Positions 47,526 through 56,663 of a DNA stretch of 64,000 nucleotides are shown one piece after another. The translations under genes and the position numbers were made by a program. Every line of letters begins with the position of its first letter. The first letter of the stretch is position 1. The notes under the pieces were generated by a model. The model saw nothing but the letters and a program-made list of their open reading frames with translations, had not been told where the DNA came from and did no database searches. The stretch spans positions 62,001 to 126,000 of the forward strand of contig DDVH01000050.1 in NCBI GenBank assembly GCA_002345215.1, written 5' to 3'. The DNA comes from Anaerolineales bacterium UBA2317. GTDB lineage: Bacteria; Chloroflexota; Anaerolineae; Anaerolineales; Villigracilaceae.

Positions 47526-48434
47526 TTAACAAGCAGGGTTGTAAGGGTCTGCGTTACAGTCTACAGGGGTAGGGACAACGGGAGGAATTGGAGTGTTTGG
47601 ATCATTTGGGTCTTTTTCTTTGGTAGGCACTGTTTTGGTACAAATAGCACCATCAAAAGAAAAGCTATCCACTTGAACACTATCTACAGTGGTGCCAACT
47701 TGTAGAGGGAAGGTTGTGTCTGGTGGCAGGCTACATGACAGCACTTGGTTTCGACTGCCTGCAATTGTGCAATTGACTTTGTAGCCATTGAATATTACCT
47801 CTAAGTTCTTACCTGTTAGGTCAGGGATGGGCTCGGACATTGGAAAGTTAATAAAGCCCAAACCCGTATCACAAGCAGAGACGTTCCCAGCCAAGACAGG
47901 TTGAAGAATAAGAATATTTGGCTGTGGGATAATAATCTCTTGCCCTGTTTCGGATGGTGTTGCCGTGAATACAGGGGTAGCTGTTAAGGTGGGGGTGACG
48001 GTAGGCGTTGGGGAAGGAACGAAATTTTCGATATAAACAACTGTGGTCGCTTTTTCTGTAAGATCCACGGGTCTAAAAGATATAAGGTTATGAGTGCCTA
48101 CATGAACTTGTACAGTGGCATTACTTGTGACATACCCTAAGGCGAAGTCTTCTGTGGTGATAGTGTGAGTGGATGTGCAACTCATCTCTCTACTACTCAC
48201 TTTAGAACAGACAGGTGCTGCATCCGCCACATCATTTGTAACCTTATAGCCTGTACTGAAAGAGATGTAATCCTCTCCCACTATCTTATATGTAAAGGTA
48301 ATCTTTTCTCCCACTGATGTAAAAGTGGAAGGACTTGCGCTGACAGTTAATTTCAGCGTTTCACCTCCATCACACATTCCCCCTGAAAAAAATAGAAAAA
48401 CAAATGCCAACATTGCTTGAAAAGGGATCTTCAT
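47526..48434 (-). CDS. Secreted Ig-like/DUF11-type beta protein with Thr/Pro linker
   Basis: A 302-residue exported protein: signal peptide IPFQAMLAFVFLFFSGGMCD, possibly a lipoprotein by the late Cys. The first domain is beta-rich (LTVSASPSTFTSVGEKITFTYKIV, then CSKVSSREMSCTSTHTIT and ATVQVHV). A TPTVTPTLTATPVFTATPSE linker separates a second beta domain (LAGNVSACDTGLGFINFP, LSCSLPPDTTFPLQVGT). The C-terminus is Pro/Asn/Asp-rich. The first part resembles repeated extracellular Ig-like domains used for adhesion or scaffolding. Several cysteines could form disulfides. The function is unknown. Confidence 0.78.
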   Translation of the reverse strand: MKIPFQAMLAFVFLFFSGGMCDGGETLKLTVSASPSTFTSVGEKITFTYKIVGEDYISFSTGYKVTNDVADAAPVCSKVSSREMSCTSTHTITTEDFALGYVTSNATVQVHVGTHNLISFRPVDLTEKATTVVYIENFVPSPTPTVTPTLTATPVFTATPSETGQEIIIPQPNILILQPVLAGNVSACDTGLGFINFPMSEPIPDLTGKNLEVIFNGYKVNCTIAGSRNQVLSCSLPPDTTFPLQVGTTVDSVQVDSFSFDGAICTKTVPTKEKDPNDPNTPIPPVVPTPVDCNADPYNPAC

Positions 48435-49017
48435 TGATTAAATAAAACTCCTTAGATAATATGAAAGTGACTTGCACATATATGATGCCTTGTTATATAT
48501 TTGTTGTCAAATACATTAGATTTGGTGTTGAGAAGCAAGAAAAAAGATGTTTAGGTATAGGTTAACTATAGGATGGATATAGGATGACTATAGCAAGAAA
48601 CGTGTTTTTGACCCTACATATCGGGGCTAGACTGGGAAATAGCAGCCGGGAGAACGTCGAAGGATAGTCGAAGGAATGCCGAAGGATGACCCTAAGAGGG
48701 TTATTCCATATATGGGGGTAGTTTTTAGGGCGTGAGTTTGGGGTGCTTATACTCATCCTATACTCTGTGTAGGCTGTGACGACGTTTTTGATATCCCCAA
48801 ATGTGGGAGGGCTAGTTTTGGGTAAATTCTCTTTTACCTCTTCAGACTATTACATGATTCTCTAAATACCTCTGAGGAAGAGTTGAGGATAGTAAGCGTT
48901 TGTTCTTTTGTAAAGAGACAATAAGAACAAGAGATAGGTTTCTCATCCTTATTTGGATTTACTTAACCAGATTTACATAATCGCAGAATATTTGTTCTGT
49001 TATAATGTCATTCTTCT
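48435..49017. other. 583-bp non-coding region with iterated short motifs
   Basis: No convincing gene is seen. The left half has repeated TATAGGATG-like units (around 48560-48595 and, inverted, 48745-48765) and repeated GTCGAAGGA/GCCGAAGGA units (48655-48690). TTGTTCTT/AAGAACAA (48900-48907, 48923-48930) can form a hairpin. The right end holds the promoter of the methyltransferase gene. Confidence 0.6.
48983..49006 (+). promoter_or_regulatory. Promoter region of the restriction-modification module
   Basis: TATAAT at 49001-49006 ends 11 nt before ATG 49018, so the leader would be only a few nt. CAGAATATTTGTTCTG (48984-48999), an inverted repeat with 5-bp arms CAGAA/TTCTG, lies directly before the -10 box and could be an operator. 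Confidence 0.45.
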
Positions 49018-51192
49018 ATGAATCTTTTACATTCAAGCATTCCTCTTTCTGTGCCAGCTCCTGGGAGAACAATTCAATCACTTGTTTCATCTTGGGAATC
49101 GTCAATTATTGATGTACATAAAGAATTGCTTCTATTCATACGCCATAACAAAAATGAGAGAGAGCTTATTGATTGCTACAATTCCGTATTTACTCCTCTA
49201 ATACCTCTCCGAGAGTTTAAGTGTTCTTCGGACACTGAAATTCATCTAGCAACTGCTTCTATTATTACTATTTGGATATTAGCGAGACTTAATATAAGTG
49301 GAACAAATTTATTAACCTATTCTCAAGCAGAAAAATGGTTTTTTGGAAATAAAGATGAAGAAGATGACTTATTATTTAGCAAGTTTATTCCAAATACGAT
49401 TGTTCTTAAACTAAACCAAAACAAGTTTGACGTATCATTTCATGAATTATTACCCTATATTCTAGAGCTTTTTGAACTCAGTGCCAACAATACAAGTAAG
49501 CCTTTCCAACAGCATAAGAAATCTCAGGGATTATTCTATACACCTTCTGATTTAGCTGACTACATGGTTGAAAAAATTAGCAAAAACCAAAATTCAAATA
49601 TATCACTTAAGGGCAAGTCTTGGATAGATGCCTCATGTGGATCAGGAGTTTTCCTTTTATCCATTCTAAAGATAGCGGCAAAAAATAATATCAAAGACAT
49701 AGTTGAGTTTTTTATTGATTCTGTATATGGATTAGATATTAGCCCTTTTGCAGTAAACTCTTCAGCTTTTGTTTTAACTAATTTCTTAATAGGTTCAAAT
49801 AAAACTTCCGAATTATCTCCATGGTTGATATGGCAAATCGTTCGAGGTAATTTGGCTGTAATTGATACTACTTTGCTTGGGAAAGAATGCCTCAAATCGC
49901 AGGAAAGTAATAATTACAAAAAAAATAGAAACAGCATTAAGGGAAACATAAAAAATACTAGAAAGAGATATTTAACTAATACAAATTTATATTCATTTGA
50001 TCCTTCCAAGTTCTTTGCAAACAGATATTTTCAAGAAGAGAATTTCTTGAGTATCTTTGATATTTTTCCTGAGAGATCTGAAGGATTTGATTTTTTTGTT
50101 GGAAACCCACCATACTCCGCGTTCCAAGACCCTCAGTATAAGTATATTAGGCAAGTACTCTTTAAGAGTATCGAGGATGGAACAAAAGGTAATACATATG
50201 CATTTTTTATTGAGGCTATGTGGAATTTCACGAAGCGAAAAAATGCAAAGGCGGCTTTAGTAGTACCGCTATCAATTTCTTATAGCATGGATAAATCAAT
50301 AAAAAAGTTGCGCAACCTTATAGAAGCATCTAACTGGCATTTTAGGTTTTCATTCTATGATAGAACTCCTGATTCACTTTTTGGTGATGCGGTAAAGACT
50401 AGAAGTTGCATTATAGAACTGCATAAAAGTCAAAATACTAAAACAATTATTGAAACAAGTGGCATTATTCGCTGGAATAGCAGGAATCGAAGTAGTTTGT
50501 TCAAAAATCTAAAATTTACAACTCTTTCTAGTCACTCAATTAAGGAGTTTATACCAAAACTAAGTTCTTCTATGGAAAGAGTTGTTTATCAAAACCTAGT
50601 GAATAATCCCAAAAAGCTAGGTTCGATTTGGAAAACAGTTTCTCCAAACGTCCTTAGCAATTTAGATGTAAATGCTAGTCCTGTATATTATTATAATGTC
50701 GCATATAATTGGATTTCATGTTTTCGAAAAATACCAGCAGACAAAGATGGGAATTTGGTCCTTACCAATTCTCTTCGAGCAGTAGTTTGCAGAAACGAGA
50801 GAGAATCCGACTTTTTGTTTGCAGTTTTAACTAGCCGCTTGGTTTATTGGTTATGGCGAGTTGAAGGCGACGGATTCCATGTAACACAATCATTTCTAAA
50901 CAGAATACCAATTCACCCATCTCAATTTCATCAGAGAGCACTTAAGAGATTATCAAATCTTTCAGATATGCTTTGGAATGACTTACTAAAGAACTCCATA
51001 ATAAGTATTAACTCTGGAAAAAAGACCATTAACTATTCTCCAAAGAATAGTTCTTCGCTTATTGACCAGATTGACGAAGAAATAATTGCCTCTCTAAATA
51101 TACCCAGAGAATTTGGAGAATATCTAAGAGATTACGTTCAAGAAAACATTATTGTAGGCAGACAAGACGAGATTACAAAAAGAGGAACTTGA
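49018..51192 (+). CDS. N6-adenine DNA methyltransferase (Eco57I/type IIG-like)
   Basis: A 724-residue protein. The N-terminal part of about 165 residues is helical. The methyltransferase core has QGLFYTPSDLADYMV, motif I SWIDASCGSGVFLLSILK (near residue 205) and motif IV FFVGNPPYSAF (near residue 360), the NPPY of gamma-class N6-adenine enzymes. AALVVPLSISYSMDKSIKKLR and a C-terminal target-recognition-like region follow. No PD-(D/E)xK nuclease motif was recognised at the N-terminus, so it probably only methylates. It is followed after 7 nt by an N4-cytosine methyltransferase and faces a PLD-family nuclease. The region is AT-rich, consistent with horizontal transfer. Confidence 0.9.
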   Translation: MNLLHSSIPLSVPAPGRTIQSLVSSWESSIIDVHKELLLFIRHNKNERELIDCYNSVFTPLIPLREFKCSSDTEIHLATASIITIWILARLNISGTNLLTYSQAEKWFFGNKDEEDDLLFSKFIPNTIVLKLNQNKFDVSFHELLPYILELFELSANNTSKPFQQHKKSQGLFYTPSDLADYMVEKISKNQNSNISLKGKSWIDASCGSGVFLLSILKIAAKNNIKDIVEFFIDSVYGLDISPFAVNSSAFVLTNFLIGSNKTSELSPWLIWQIVRGNLAVIDTTLLGKECLKSQESNNYKKNRNSIKGNIKNTRKRYLTNTNLYSFDPSKFFANRYFQEENFLSIFDIFPERSEGFDFFVGNPPYSAFQDPQYKYIRQVLFKSIEDGTKGNTYAFFIEAMWNFTKRKNAKAALVVPLSISYSMDKSIKKLRNLIEASNWHFRFSFYDRTPDSLFGDAVKTRSCIIELHKSQNTKTIIETSGIIRWNSRNRSSLFKNLKFTTLSSHSIKEFIPKLSSSMERVVYQNLVNNPKKLGSIWKTVSPNVLSNLDVNASPVYYYNVAYNWISCFRKIPADKDGNLVLTNSLRAVVCRNERESDFLFAVLTSRLVYWLWRVEGDGFHVTQSFLNRIPIHPSQFHQRALKRLSNLSDMLWNDLLKNSIISINSGKKTINYSPKNSSSLIDQIDEEIIASLNIPREFGEYLRDYVQENIIVGRQDEITKRGT

Positions 51193-51199
51193 AGCTAAA

Positions 51200-52087
51200 A
51201 TGATTAAAGACAAGAAAGACTCAAAAACTTTAGAGAAACGCATAAAAGAGAAGAGTAAGGTTACAAAAGAAGAGTGGCGTGAATACACTAAAACTGTCTG
51301 GAGTATTCCAAACACTACGCATCCATTGCATCCTGCAGTTTTTCCAAAAGAGATACCTAATAGATTAATAAAACTATTTTCTTTCTGGGGAGAAAGTGTC
51401 CTTGACCCTTTTGCTGGTACAGGAGTTACAGGAGTATCAGCACTTGAACTTGGCAGAAGCGCAATTTGCGTTGATCAAAACCGTCGCTATATAAAGGAAA
51501 TAACCAAAAACCTTGCAAGCGTAAATTGCCTTAATAAAAAATCCCATTTTGAAGTATTGCACGATGACAGTAGAAAATTAGGAATAAAAAATAACACTGT
51601 TGACTTAATAATAACTAGCCCGCCATATTGGGATAAAGCTGATTACGGAAAATCCAAGAAAAACTTAGGTAGTATAAAGAGCTATCAACAATTTCTTGAA
51701 GAAATAAAACCTGTTTTCTCAGAATGTTATCGCGTATTAAAACCTGGACGAAAAATGTGTATTGTGACAGCGAATGTTAATCAATACACGGAACATGGAT
51801 TATTGTCATTTCCTTTAGCCGCAGATTTTATTTCTATAATGAGGGATGTTGGTTTTTTAATTCAATCTGAAATAATATGGTCGAAGGACGGAACAGGTGG
51901 TAGGTGGGGCTCATATGGAAAGCAACGACCAATCTTTGGTAGTTATCCATACCCGCCTAATTTTCTCTTTAAGACAGTGCATGAGCACATACTTGTATTT
52001 ATTAAGTCGCCTTTAGAAAAAAAGAAAGGTGAAAAGGTGAAATTTATGAAAGATATTATGCGACCTGGCAAAAAAACACGCAATTAA
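51200..52087 (+). CDS. N4-cytosine-type DNA methyltransferase
   Basis: A 295-residue site-specific methyltransferase. HPAVFPKEIPNRLIKLF and motif I VLDPFAGTGVTGVSALELGR (near residues 70-90) precede the catalytic TSPPYWDKADYG (about residues 137-148). TSPPYW is the usual N4-cytosine motif. The motif order, with the AdoMet site before the catalytic motif, is permuted relative to the most common beta-class enzymes. It is co-transcribed with the N6-type methyltransferase and its stop overlaps the stop of the convergent nuclease gene by 3-4 nt. Confidence 0.9.
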   Translation: MIKDKKDSKTLEKRIKEKSKVTKEEWREYTKTVWSIPNTTHPLHPAVFPKEIPNRLIKLFSFWGESVLDPFAGTGVTGVSALELGRSAICVDQNRRYIKEITKNLASVNCLNKKSHFEVLHDDSRKLGIKNNTVDLIITSPPYWDKADYGKSKKNLGSIKSYQQFLEEIKPVFSECYRVLKPGRKMCIVTANVNQYTEHGLLSFPLAADFISIMRDVGFLIQSEIIWSKDGTGGRWGSYGKQRPIFGSYPYPPNFLFKTVHEHILVFIKSPLEKKKGEKVKFMKDIMRPGKKTRN

Positions 52088-53298
52088 TCCACTGGGTAAT
52101 CTTTCCAAATTTGCTTCATTCTCCTCAGAGAAATCGTATCAGATGCTAACGCTTTACTTTTGGGCAAGGCATTCAAGTATTGGCTAAGAGGTAAATATCC
52201 TTCATCATTAGGTATAACCAACATATATTCATAATAATCTTTCTCAAGTTTTCTAAAAACTAATATTGGTTTTTGTTCGCCAGTCGGGTAATTTTTAACT
52301 AATACTCGAGCACCACCAACTTCTATTTTTGCATTTTTGTTAACAGTACTCAAGACAAGTTGTCTGGTCTCAACTTCTTTTGCCGTTTCGTTAGGCTGTT
52401 TTTGGATTATACGTATATGTTGAGAGGCTTTCAAATGAAAATAGTTCTTCATATTATCTAACGTGAAATGTACTTGAGATGTACGCTTACCAGCTTTAGG
52501 CACATACTTAATAAGAACCACTTTTTGAGAATTGTTGTTACTATCTTTTTCTTTCAATTTGACTGATTTTGGTATATCTTCGACTTGCAGCTCATTGTTA
52601 ACATCTTTTTCATCAGTTTCAATATATTTGTTGTCAATCTTCACTTTGGGGGCTTTAGGAATAGGCTTTAAACCAAAAACATCATTTAAATTATGACGTT
52701 CAAAGTCTGTATCTCTACGAAGTTTCTTTCTGGTTTGCTTCTCAGACAATATAGCTTTACGGTTAATTAAGTTTTGTAAATTTTCACTTGAAAGAGTAAT
52801 TGAAAGTCCACTTTCAACATCTATCCAGCCCGCGATTGTTTCATCAATCTTTTTTATAAATTGTCTGTCAGATTTATTACTAAATTTAAGTTCAAAAACA
52901 ACAGCCATCTCATAATTTGTAAAAATTCCACCTTCTGTAAGGTTGTTAGATCCAATTATAACTCTTGCAGTCTTTTTGTTTCTAAAAATATATATCTTAG
53001 GATGAAAAGTAGAGTTGTTTCGATTGTGAAAAATGTAAAGTTCACTATTTTTACCCGCAGCATCCAAAAGCATTTGTAAACCTTCTATCGTCGTTCCATC
53101 CTGATCTATTCCTACACATATTAATATTCTCCCTCGCCGTGAAAACTTAGAAAGGGGTTTGATAATATGTTTCATGCCTGATCTCTTAACGAATGCAACA
53201 ACAGCATGAAATTCTTTCCATTTATTGCTTTGCAGTCCATCAATAAGCAAATCACCGACACGGACTTTATCATATGGCTGAATAATAAACTTAGGCAT
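52084..53298 (-). CDS. PLD-superfamily restriction endonuclease (NgoFVII/BfiI-like)
   Basis: A 404-residue nuclease. The N-terminal half is a phospholipase-D-type fold with a single HKD motif, FHPKIYIFRNKKTARVIIGSNNLTEGG (H and K near residues 98-100, then GSNN). In this class two subunits make one active site, and cleavage is metal-independent in BfiI. Residues about 190-290 are a charged linker (many Lys/Asp/Asn), and the C-terminal 115 residues may be the DNA-recognition domain. It is encoded opposite and tail to tail with two methyltransferases, so the three form one restriction-modification system, probably type IIS-like with strand-specific modification. Confidence 0.87.
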   Translation of the reverse strand: MPKFIIQPYDKVRVGDLLIDGLQSNKWKEFHAVVAFVKRSGMKHIIKPLSKFSRRGRILICVGIDQDGTTIEGLQMLLDAAGKNSELYIFHNRNNSTFHPKIYIFRNKKTARVIIGSNNLTEGGIFTNYEMAVVFELKFSNKSDRQFIKKIDETIAGWIDVESGLSITLSSENLQNLINRKAILSEKQTRKKLRRDTDFERHNLNDVFGLKPIPKAPKVKIDNKYIETDEKDVNNELQVEDIPKSVKLKEKDSNNNSQKVVLIKYVPKAGKRTSQVHFTLDNMKNYFHLKASQHIRIIQKQPNETAKEVETRQLVLSTVNKNAKIEVGGARVLVKNYPTGEQKPILVFRKLEKDYYEYMLVIPNDEGYLPLSQYLNALPKSKALASDTISLRRMKQIWKDYPVD

Positions 53299-53402
53299 AT
53301 TTCTCCTTATTATTCGATTAGAAAAATTTTATCATAGGGAAAGTCAACGAGAGCTACTAGGTAAAATTCCCCAATTACTTATTGTTTATTCCTTCCCCTC
53401 TC

Positions 53403-53418
53403 TTCTGATAAAATACCC
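53403..53418 (+). promoter_or_regulatory. Extended -10 promoter of ettA
   Basis: TTCTGATAAAATACCC is identical to the pntA promoter at 41251-41266. It contains TGATAAAAT. The predicted leader is about 35 nt. Confidence 0.55.
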
Positions 53419-53453
53419 ATCTCTAAAATCTATTCTCTAAACTCTGGAAACCC

Positions 53454-55124
53454 ATGTCAAACGAATCATTAGTCATCTACTCTATGAACAAGGTCGGGAA
53501 GATTGTCCCGCCGAATAAACAAATCCTGCGCGATATATCGCTCGGCTTTTATTACGGTGCCAAAATCGGCGTGCTCGGTCTCAACGGCGCGGGTAAATCT
53601 ACTCTGCTACGCATCATGGCGGGCGTGGATAAAGATTACATCGGCGAAATTTCGCAAGCCAAAGGCTACACCACAGGTCTGCTTGAACAGGAGCCAAAAC
53701 TCGACGAGACAAAAACAGTCATCGAGGTAGTCAAAGAGGCGGTGTCTCCGATTGTGGAAATGCTGGCGCGCTTTGATGAGGTCAATGCCAAGTTTGCTGA
53801 ACCCGATGCAGACTTCGATGCGCTCGTGGCTGAACAAGGCAAGTTACAAGAACAACTCGATAAACATGATGCTTGGAATCTTGACCATCGCCTTGAACTT
53901 GCAATGGATGCCTTGCGTTGTCCGCCGTCTGATACGCCCATCAAAGTTTGTTCTGGTGGTGAAAAACGGCGCGTCGCACTTACGCGACTCTTGCTGACCG
54001 AACCCGACATCTTATTACTCGACGAACCCACCAACCACCTCGATGCTGAATCAGTAGCGTGGCTTGAACATCATCTGCGCGATTACAAAGGCACCGTCAT
54101 TGCCGTCACCCACGACCGTTACTTTTTAGATAACGTAGCAGGCTGGATTCTTGAACTTGACCGTGGCTATGGCATTCCGTGGAAAGGCAATTACTCTTCG
54201 TGGCTCGAACAAAAACAAGAACGCGTGCGCCTTGAAGAAAAATCTGAAAGCAAAAGACAAAAGACCCTCGAGCGCGAACTTGAATGGATTCGCATGTCGC
54301 CTAAGGCGCGTCAATCCAAAGGGCAGGCGCGTATCAGTGCTTACGAAAAATTATTGGCACAAGAAGCCGAAGCACGCCGCGAAGATTTGGAAATTTATAT
54401 TCCGCCCGGTCCGCGTTTGGGTGATGTCGTTTTTGAATTTGATAAAGTCACCAAAAGTTATGATGACCGCCTCATTCTTGACGCCTTCACTGCTTCGGTT
54501 CCCCCCGGCAGTATCATCGGGATAGTGGGTCCGAACGGCGCAGGTAAAACGACGTTGTTGAAAATGATCACAGGCAAAGAAACGCCTGATAGTGGCAGTA
54601 TCAAAATTGGTGAAACGGTCAAATTGGCATACGTAGATCAATCGCGTACGCTTGACCCAAGCAAAACCGTGTATGAAGAAATCTCACAAGGTGCTGAATC
54701 ACTTGAACTTGGCAAAAGAAAAGTCAATGCCCGTGCATATTGTGCCTCGTTCAACTTTCAAGGCTCCGACCAACAAAAGAAAATCGAAGTCCTTTCTGGT
54801 GGTGAGCGCAATCGCGTGCATCTAGCCAAGACCTTAACTGAAGGTGCAAACGTTCTGCTTTTGGATGAACCCACCAACGATTTAGACGTGAACACTCTGC
54901 GCGCCTTAGAAGAAGCCTTAGAAGAATTTGCAGGCGTGGCACTTATTGTCAGTCACGACCGCTGGTTTTTAGACAGAATCTGTACCCACATCATTGCCTT
55001 TGAAGGGGATTCGGTCGCCAAGATGTATCTCGGCAACTGGTCTGATTACGAAGCGATGATGATGGAGAAGTTTGGAAAAGATTTGACTCCGCACCGGGTG
55101 AAGTATCGGACGTTGAAGAGATAA
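53454..55124 (+). CDS. ettA: ABC-F translation factor EttA
   Basis: A 556-residue cytosolic ABC-F protein with two ATPase cassettes. The first has GVLGLNGAGKSTLLRIMAG (about residues 37-55), CSGGEKRRVALTRLLL and ILLLDEPTNHLD. The second has GIVGPNGAGKTTLLKMITG (about residues 355-373), LSGGERNRVHLAKTL and VLLLDEPTNDLD. The linker between them (KQERVRLEEKSESKRQKTLERELEWIRMSPKARQSKGQ) is the ribosome-contacting region, and its RMSPKARQSKGQAR stretch is diagnostic for EttA. It gates the first peptide bond in response to ATP/ADP. Codon use is richer in GC than its neighbours, as expected for a highly expressed housekeeping gene. Confidence 0.96.
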   Translation: MSNESLVIYSMNKVGKIVPPNKQILRDISLGFYYGAKIGVLGLNGAGKSTLLRIMAGVDKDYIGEISQAKGYTTGLLEQEPKLDETKTVIEVVKEAVSPIVEMLARFDEVNAKFAEPDADFDALVAEQGKLQEQLDKHDAWNLDHRLELAMDALRCPPSDTPIKVCSGGEKRRVALTRLLLTEPDILLLDEPTNHLDAESVAWLEHHLRDYKGTVIAVTHDRYFLDNVAGWILELDRGYGIPWKGNYSSWLEQKQERVRLEEKSESKRQKTLERELEWIRMSPKARQSKGQARISAYEKLLAQEAEARREDLEIYIPPGPRLGDVVFEFDKVTKSYDDRLILDAFTASVPPGSIIGIVGPNGAGKTTLLKMITGKETPDSGSIKIGETVKLAYVDQSRTLDPSKTVYEEISQGAESLELGKRKVNARAYCASFNFQGSDQQKKIEVLSGGERNRVHLAKTLTEGANVLLLDEPTNDLDVNTLRALEEALEEFAGVALIVSHDRWFLDRICTHIIAFEGDSVAKMYLGNWSDYEAMMMEKFGKDLTPHRVKYRTLKR

Positions 55125-55131
55125 ACAACCA

Positions 55132-55231
55132 TGTCATTGCGAGCCGCGGCTCTTGCTCTTAGGCGGCATGGCAATCCCCGCATTATGTATCAGATTGCTT
55201 CGTCGGGAAGACCACCCTCCTCGCAATGACA
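55132..55231. repeat. TGTCATTGCGAG...CTCGCAATGACA dispersed repeat
   Basis: An inverted-repeat element of about 100 bp with internal GGCAATCCC and AGATTGCTTCG arms, related to that at 26425. It lies between the ettA stop and the terminator. Confidence 0.87.
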
Positions 55232-55236
55232 TAAAT

Positions 55237-55274
55237 AAAAAGAGACAGTCACCTTTAGGTGACTGTCTCTTTTT
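55237..55274. terminator. Bidirectional terminator
   Basis: 18-bp arms AAAAAGAGACAGTCACCT and AGGTGACTGTCTCTTTTT around a 2-nt loop. It serves ettA and the convergent anti-sigma gene, whose stop is at its edge. Confidence 0.95.
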
Positions 55275-56038
55275 TACTTTAAACTTTCTGCTAAGGCGAT
55301 CAAGCCATCCATATCAAGATATTCGATGGGGACCACATCGCCATACTTGGTCAGTTCGAACCAGATACTATCTCTGACCCAACGCAGGCGGAAGATGGGT
55401 ACATCGGGGTTCCATGTAGCGGAGGTCTCTCCCGCCATGACGATGAACGTACCTTGAGCATATTCTGCATCCGCGTCACCAACCTTCACTGGGATAATGG
55501 CATCGGCGGGAACTTGATCCCATTCGGACTGAAGGAAACCATCCTTCGATTGCATAAGGATGAGGCTGCCTCCACCTCCTTGCGCTGCGTATTCGATGCT
55601 GACGGCGTTTCCATACATGCGCGCCCCAAGATGCTCAAAACCAGTTGGTACAGATGGTAATTCAACGAGATCGAAACCTGCCAGTGCTTCGGCTTCCGCA
55701 ACACTGATCAACGCAGAGGATGGGGTTGCCGTTGAGTCAGAGGGTTCGGGCGTGGTCGCCTGCACAGGAAACGAGGTACGTTCGGCACGGGTGAAGAACT
55801 GGATAATACTTTGTGCGAAAGCACGTCCCTGCGGTGTGAATAAAGTAAGCATCAGCAGAGCAGCGATAACCAGAATTGCATATGCAAAGCGCGATTTGGT
55901 TGTGTTCATTTTTACTCCTTGTTGGGTTTGTTTCTCAACAAGGCTGGCTTTCAGGGTCTGCCAAAGGTCGATTTGTGAAGCGGGGATTTCATCTTCTACC
56001 GCCTCTTGTATGATGGACTGAATTTCTTTGTTGTCCAT
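55274..56038 (-). CDS. Membrane-anchored anti-sigma factor-like protein
   Basis: A 254-residue protein. A cytoplasmic N-terminus of about 45 residues (IQSIIQEAVEDEIPASQIDLWQTLKASL) could bind the sigma factor. A single TM helix (FAYAILVIAALLMLTLFT, about residues 51-68) follows, then a Pro/Thr/Ser linker and a beta-rich extracytoplasmic domain (LVELPSVPTGFEHLGARMYG, IFRLRWVRDSIWFELTKYG). The stop of the ECF sigma gene is 2 nt upstream, so the pair is co-expressed. The outer domain resembles DUF4367-type sensor domains, which may respond to envelope stress. The sigma factor would be released when the sensor is perturbed; the signal is unknown. Confidence 0.8.
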   Translation of the reverse strand: MDNKEIQSIIQEAVEDEIPASQIDLWQTLKASLVEKQTQQGVKMNTTKSRFAYAILVIAALLMLTLFTPQGRAFAQSIIQFFTRAERTSFPVQATTPEPSDSTATPSSALISVAEAEALAGFDLVELPSVPTGFEHLGARMYGNAVSIEYAAQGGGGSLILMQSKDGFLQSEWDQVPADAIIPVKVGDADAEYAQGTFIVMAGETSATWNPDVPIFRLRWVRDSIWFELTKYGDVVPIEYLDMDGLIALAESLK

Positions 56039-56040
56039 GG

Positions 56041-56598
56041 CTAACTCCTATCGAAGATGATTAAATCTTTCAGGCGTTTGCGAGCGTCTCTTAGCCACCA
56101 TTTGATGGTGCTCAGCGGGCGTTCCGTTTTTGCCGACATATCTGCCTCACTCATTTCCAGGAAGTAATGCATGACAACGACCGCTCGTTGTTCGGGAGGC
56201 AGGCTGCGAATGGCATTTAGGATGTTCTCGCGTAGTTCTTTCTGTTCTACAATTTGATTAGGTCGTGGACTTGGGTCAGTCAACCATTTTGAGATTTTCT
56301 CGGTAGTATCATCCAGCTCTTCGAAAGATACACTCCGCTTTCTTTTGTTCACAGCTTTGAGAGCATCGTTGACCACAATACGGAAAAACCAGGGCGGAAA
56401 CTTGCGTTTCTCGTCAAACTGCTGGATGCGTTCCATGACTTTGACAAATACAGACTGCACTACATCCTCTGCCAGTGTACGCTCATTCGTGATCAAATAG
56501 GCGGCATGAACTGCTTTTGCCTGATAACGTTTTACAAGAGTTTCGAGACCGCTTAAGTCGCCTTGTTTGAGTAGTGATATGGCAATTTGATCTTCCAT
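56041..56598 (-). CDS. ECF-subfamily RNA polymerase sigma factor
   Basis: A 185-residue sigma factor. Region 2 spans about residues 18-85: LVKRYQAKAVHAAYLITNERTLAEDVVQSVFVKVMERIQQF, with PPWFFRIVVNDALKAVNKRKR. Region 4 spans about residues 130-180: LPPEQRAVVVMHYFLEMSEADMSAKTERPLSTIKWWLRDARKRLK. A linker with Pro replaces region 3. It directs RNA polymerase to a small regulon, probably including its own operon. AAGG lies 8 nt before ATG 56598, and TATAGT/TATTAT-like boxes and a GAGAATTCTC palindrome (56614-56623) lie in the leader. The anti-sigma gene follows after 2 nt. Confidence 0.93.
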   Translation of the reverse strand: MEDQIAISLLKQGDLSGLETLVKRYQAKAVHAAYLITNERTLAEDVVQSVFVKVMERIQQFDEKRKFPPWFFRIVVNDALKAVNKRKRSVSFEELDDTTEKISKWLTDPSPRPNQIVEQKELRENILNAIRSLPPEQRAVVVMHYFLEMSEADMSAKTERPLSTIKWWLRDARKRLKDLIIFDRS

Positions 56599-56663
56599 GC
56601 ACGGACCTTTCAGGAGAATTCTCTATACTATAATATCCATTGGACAGGAAAAAAGATAGTAGA

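Noticed and set aside
54151..54525. Open frames inside ettA in other frames
   Set aside because: Shadows of a highly conserved gene; their compositions are not protein-like.
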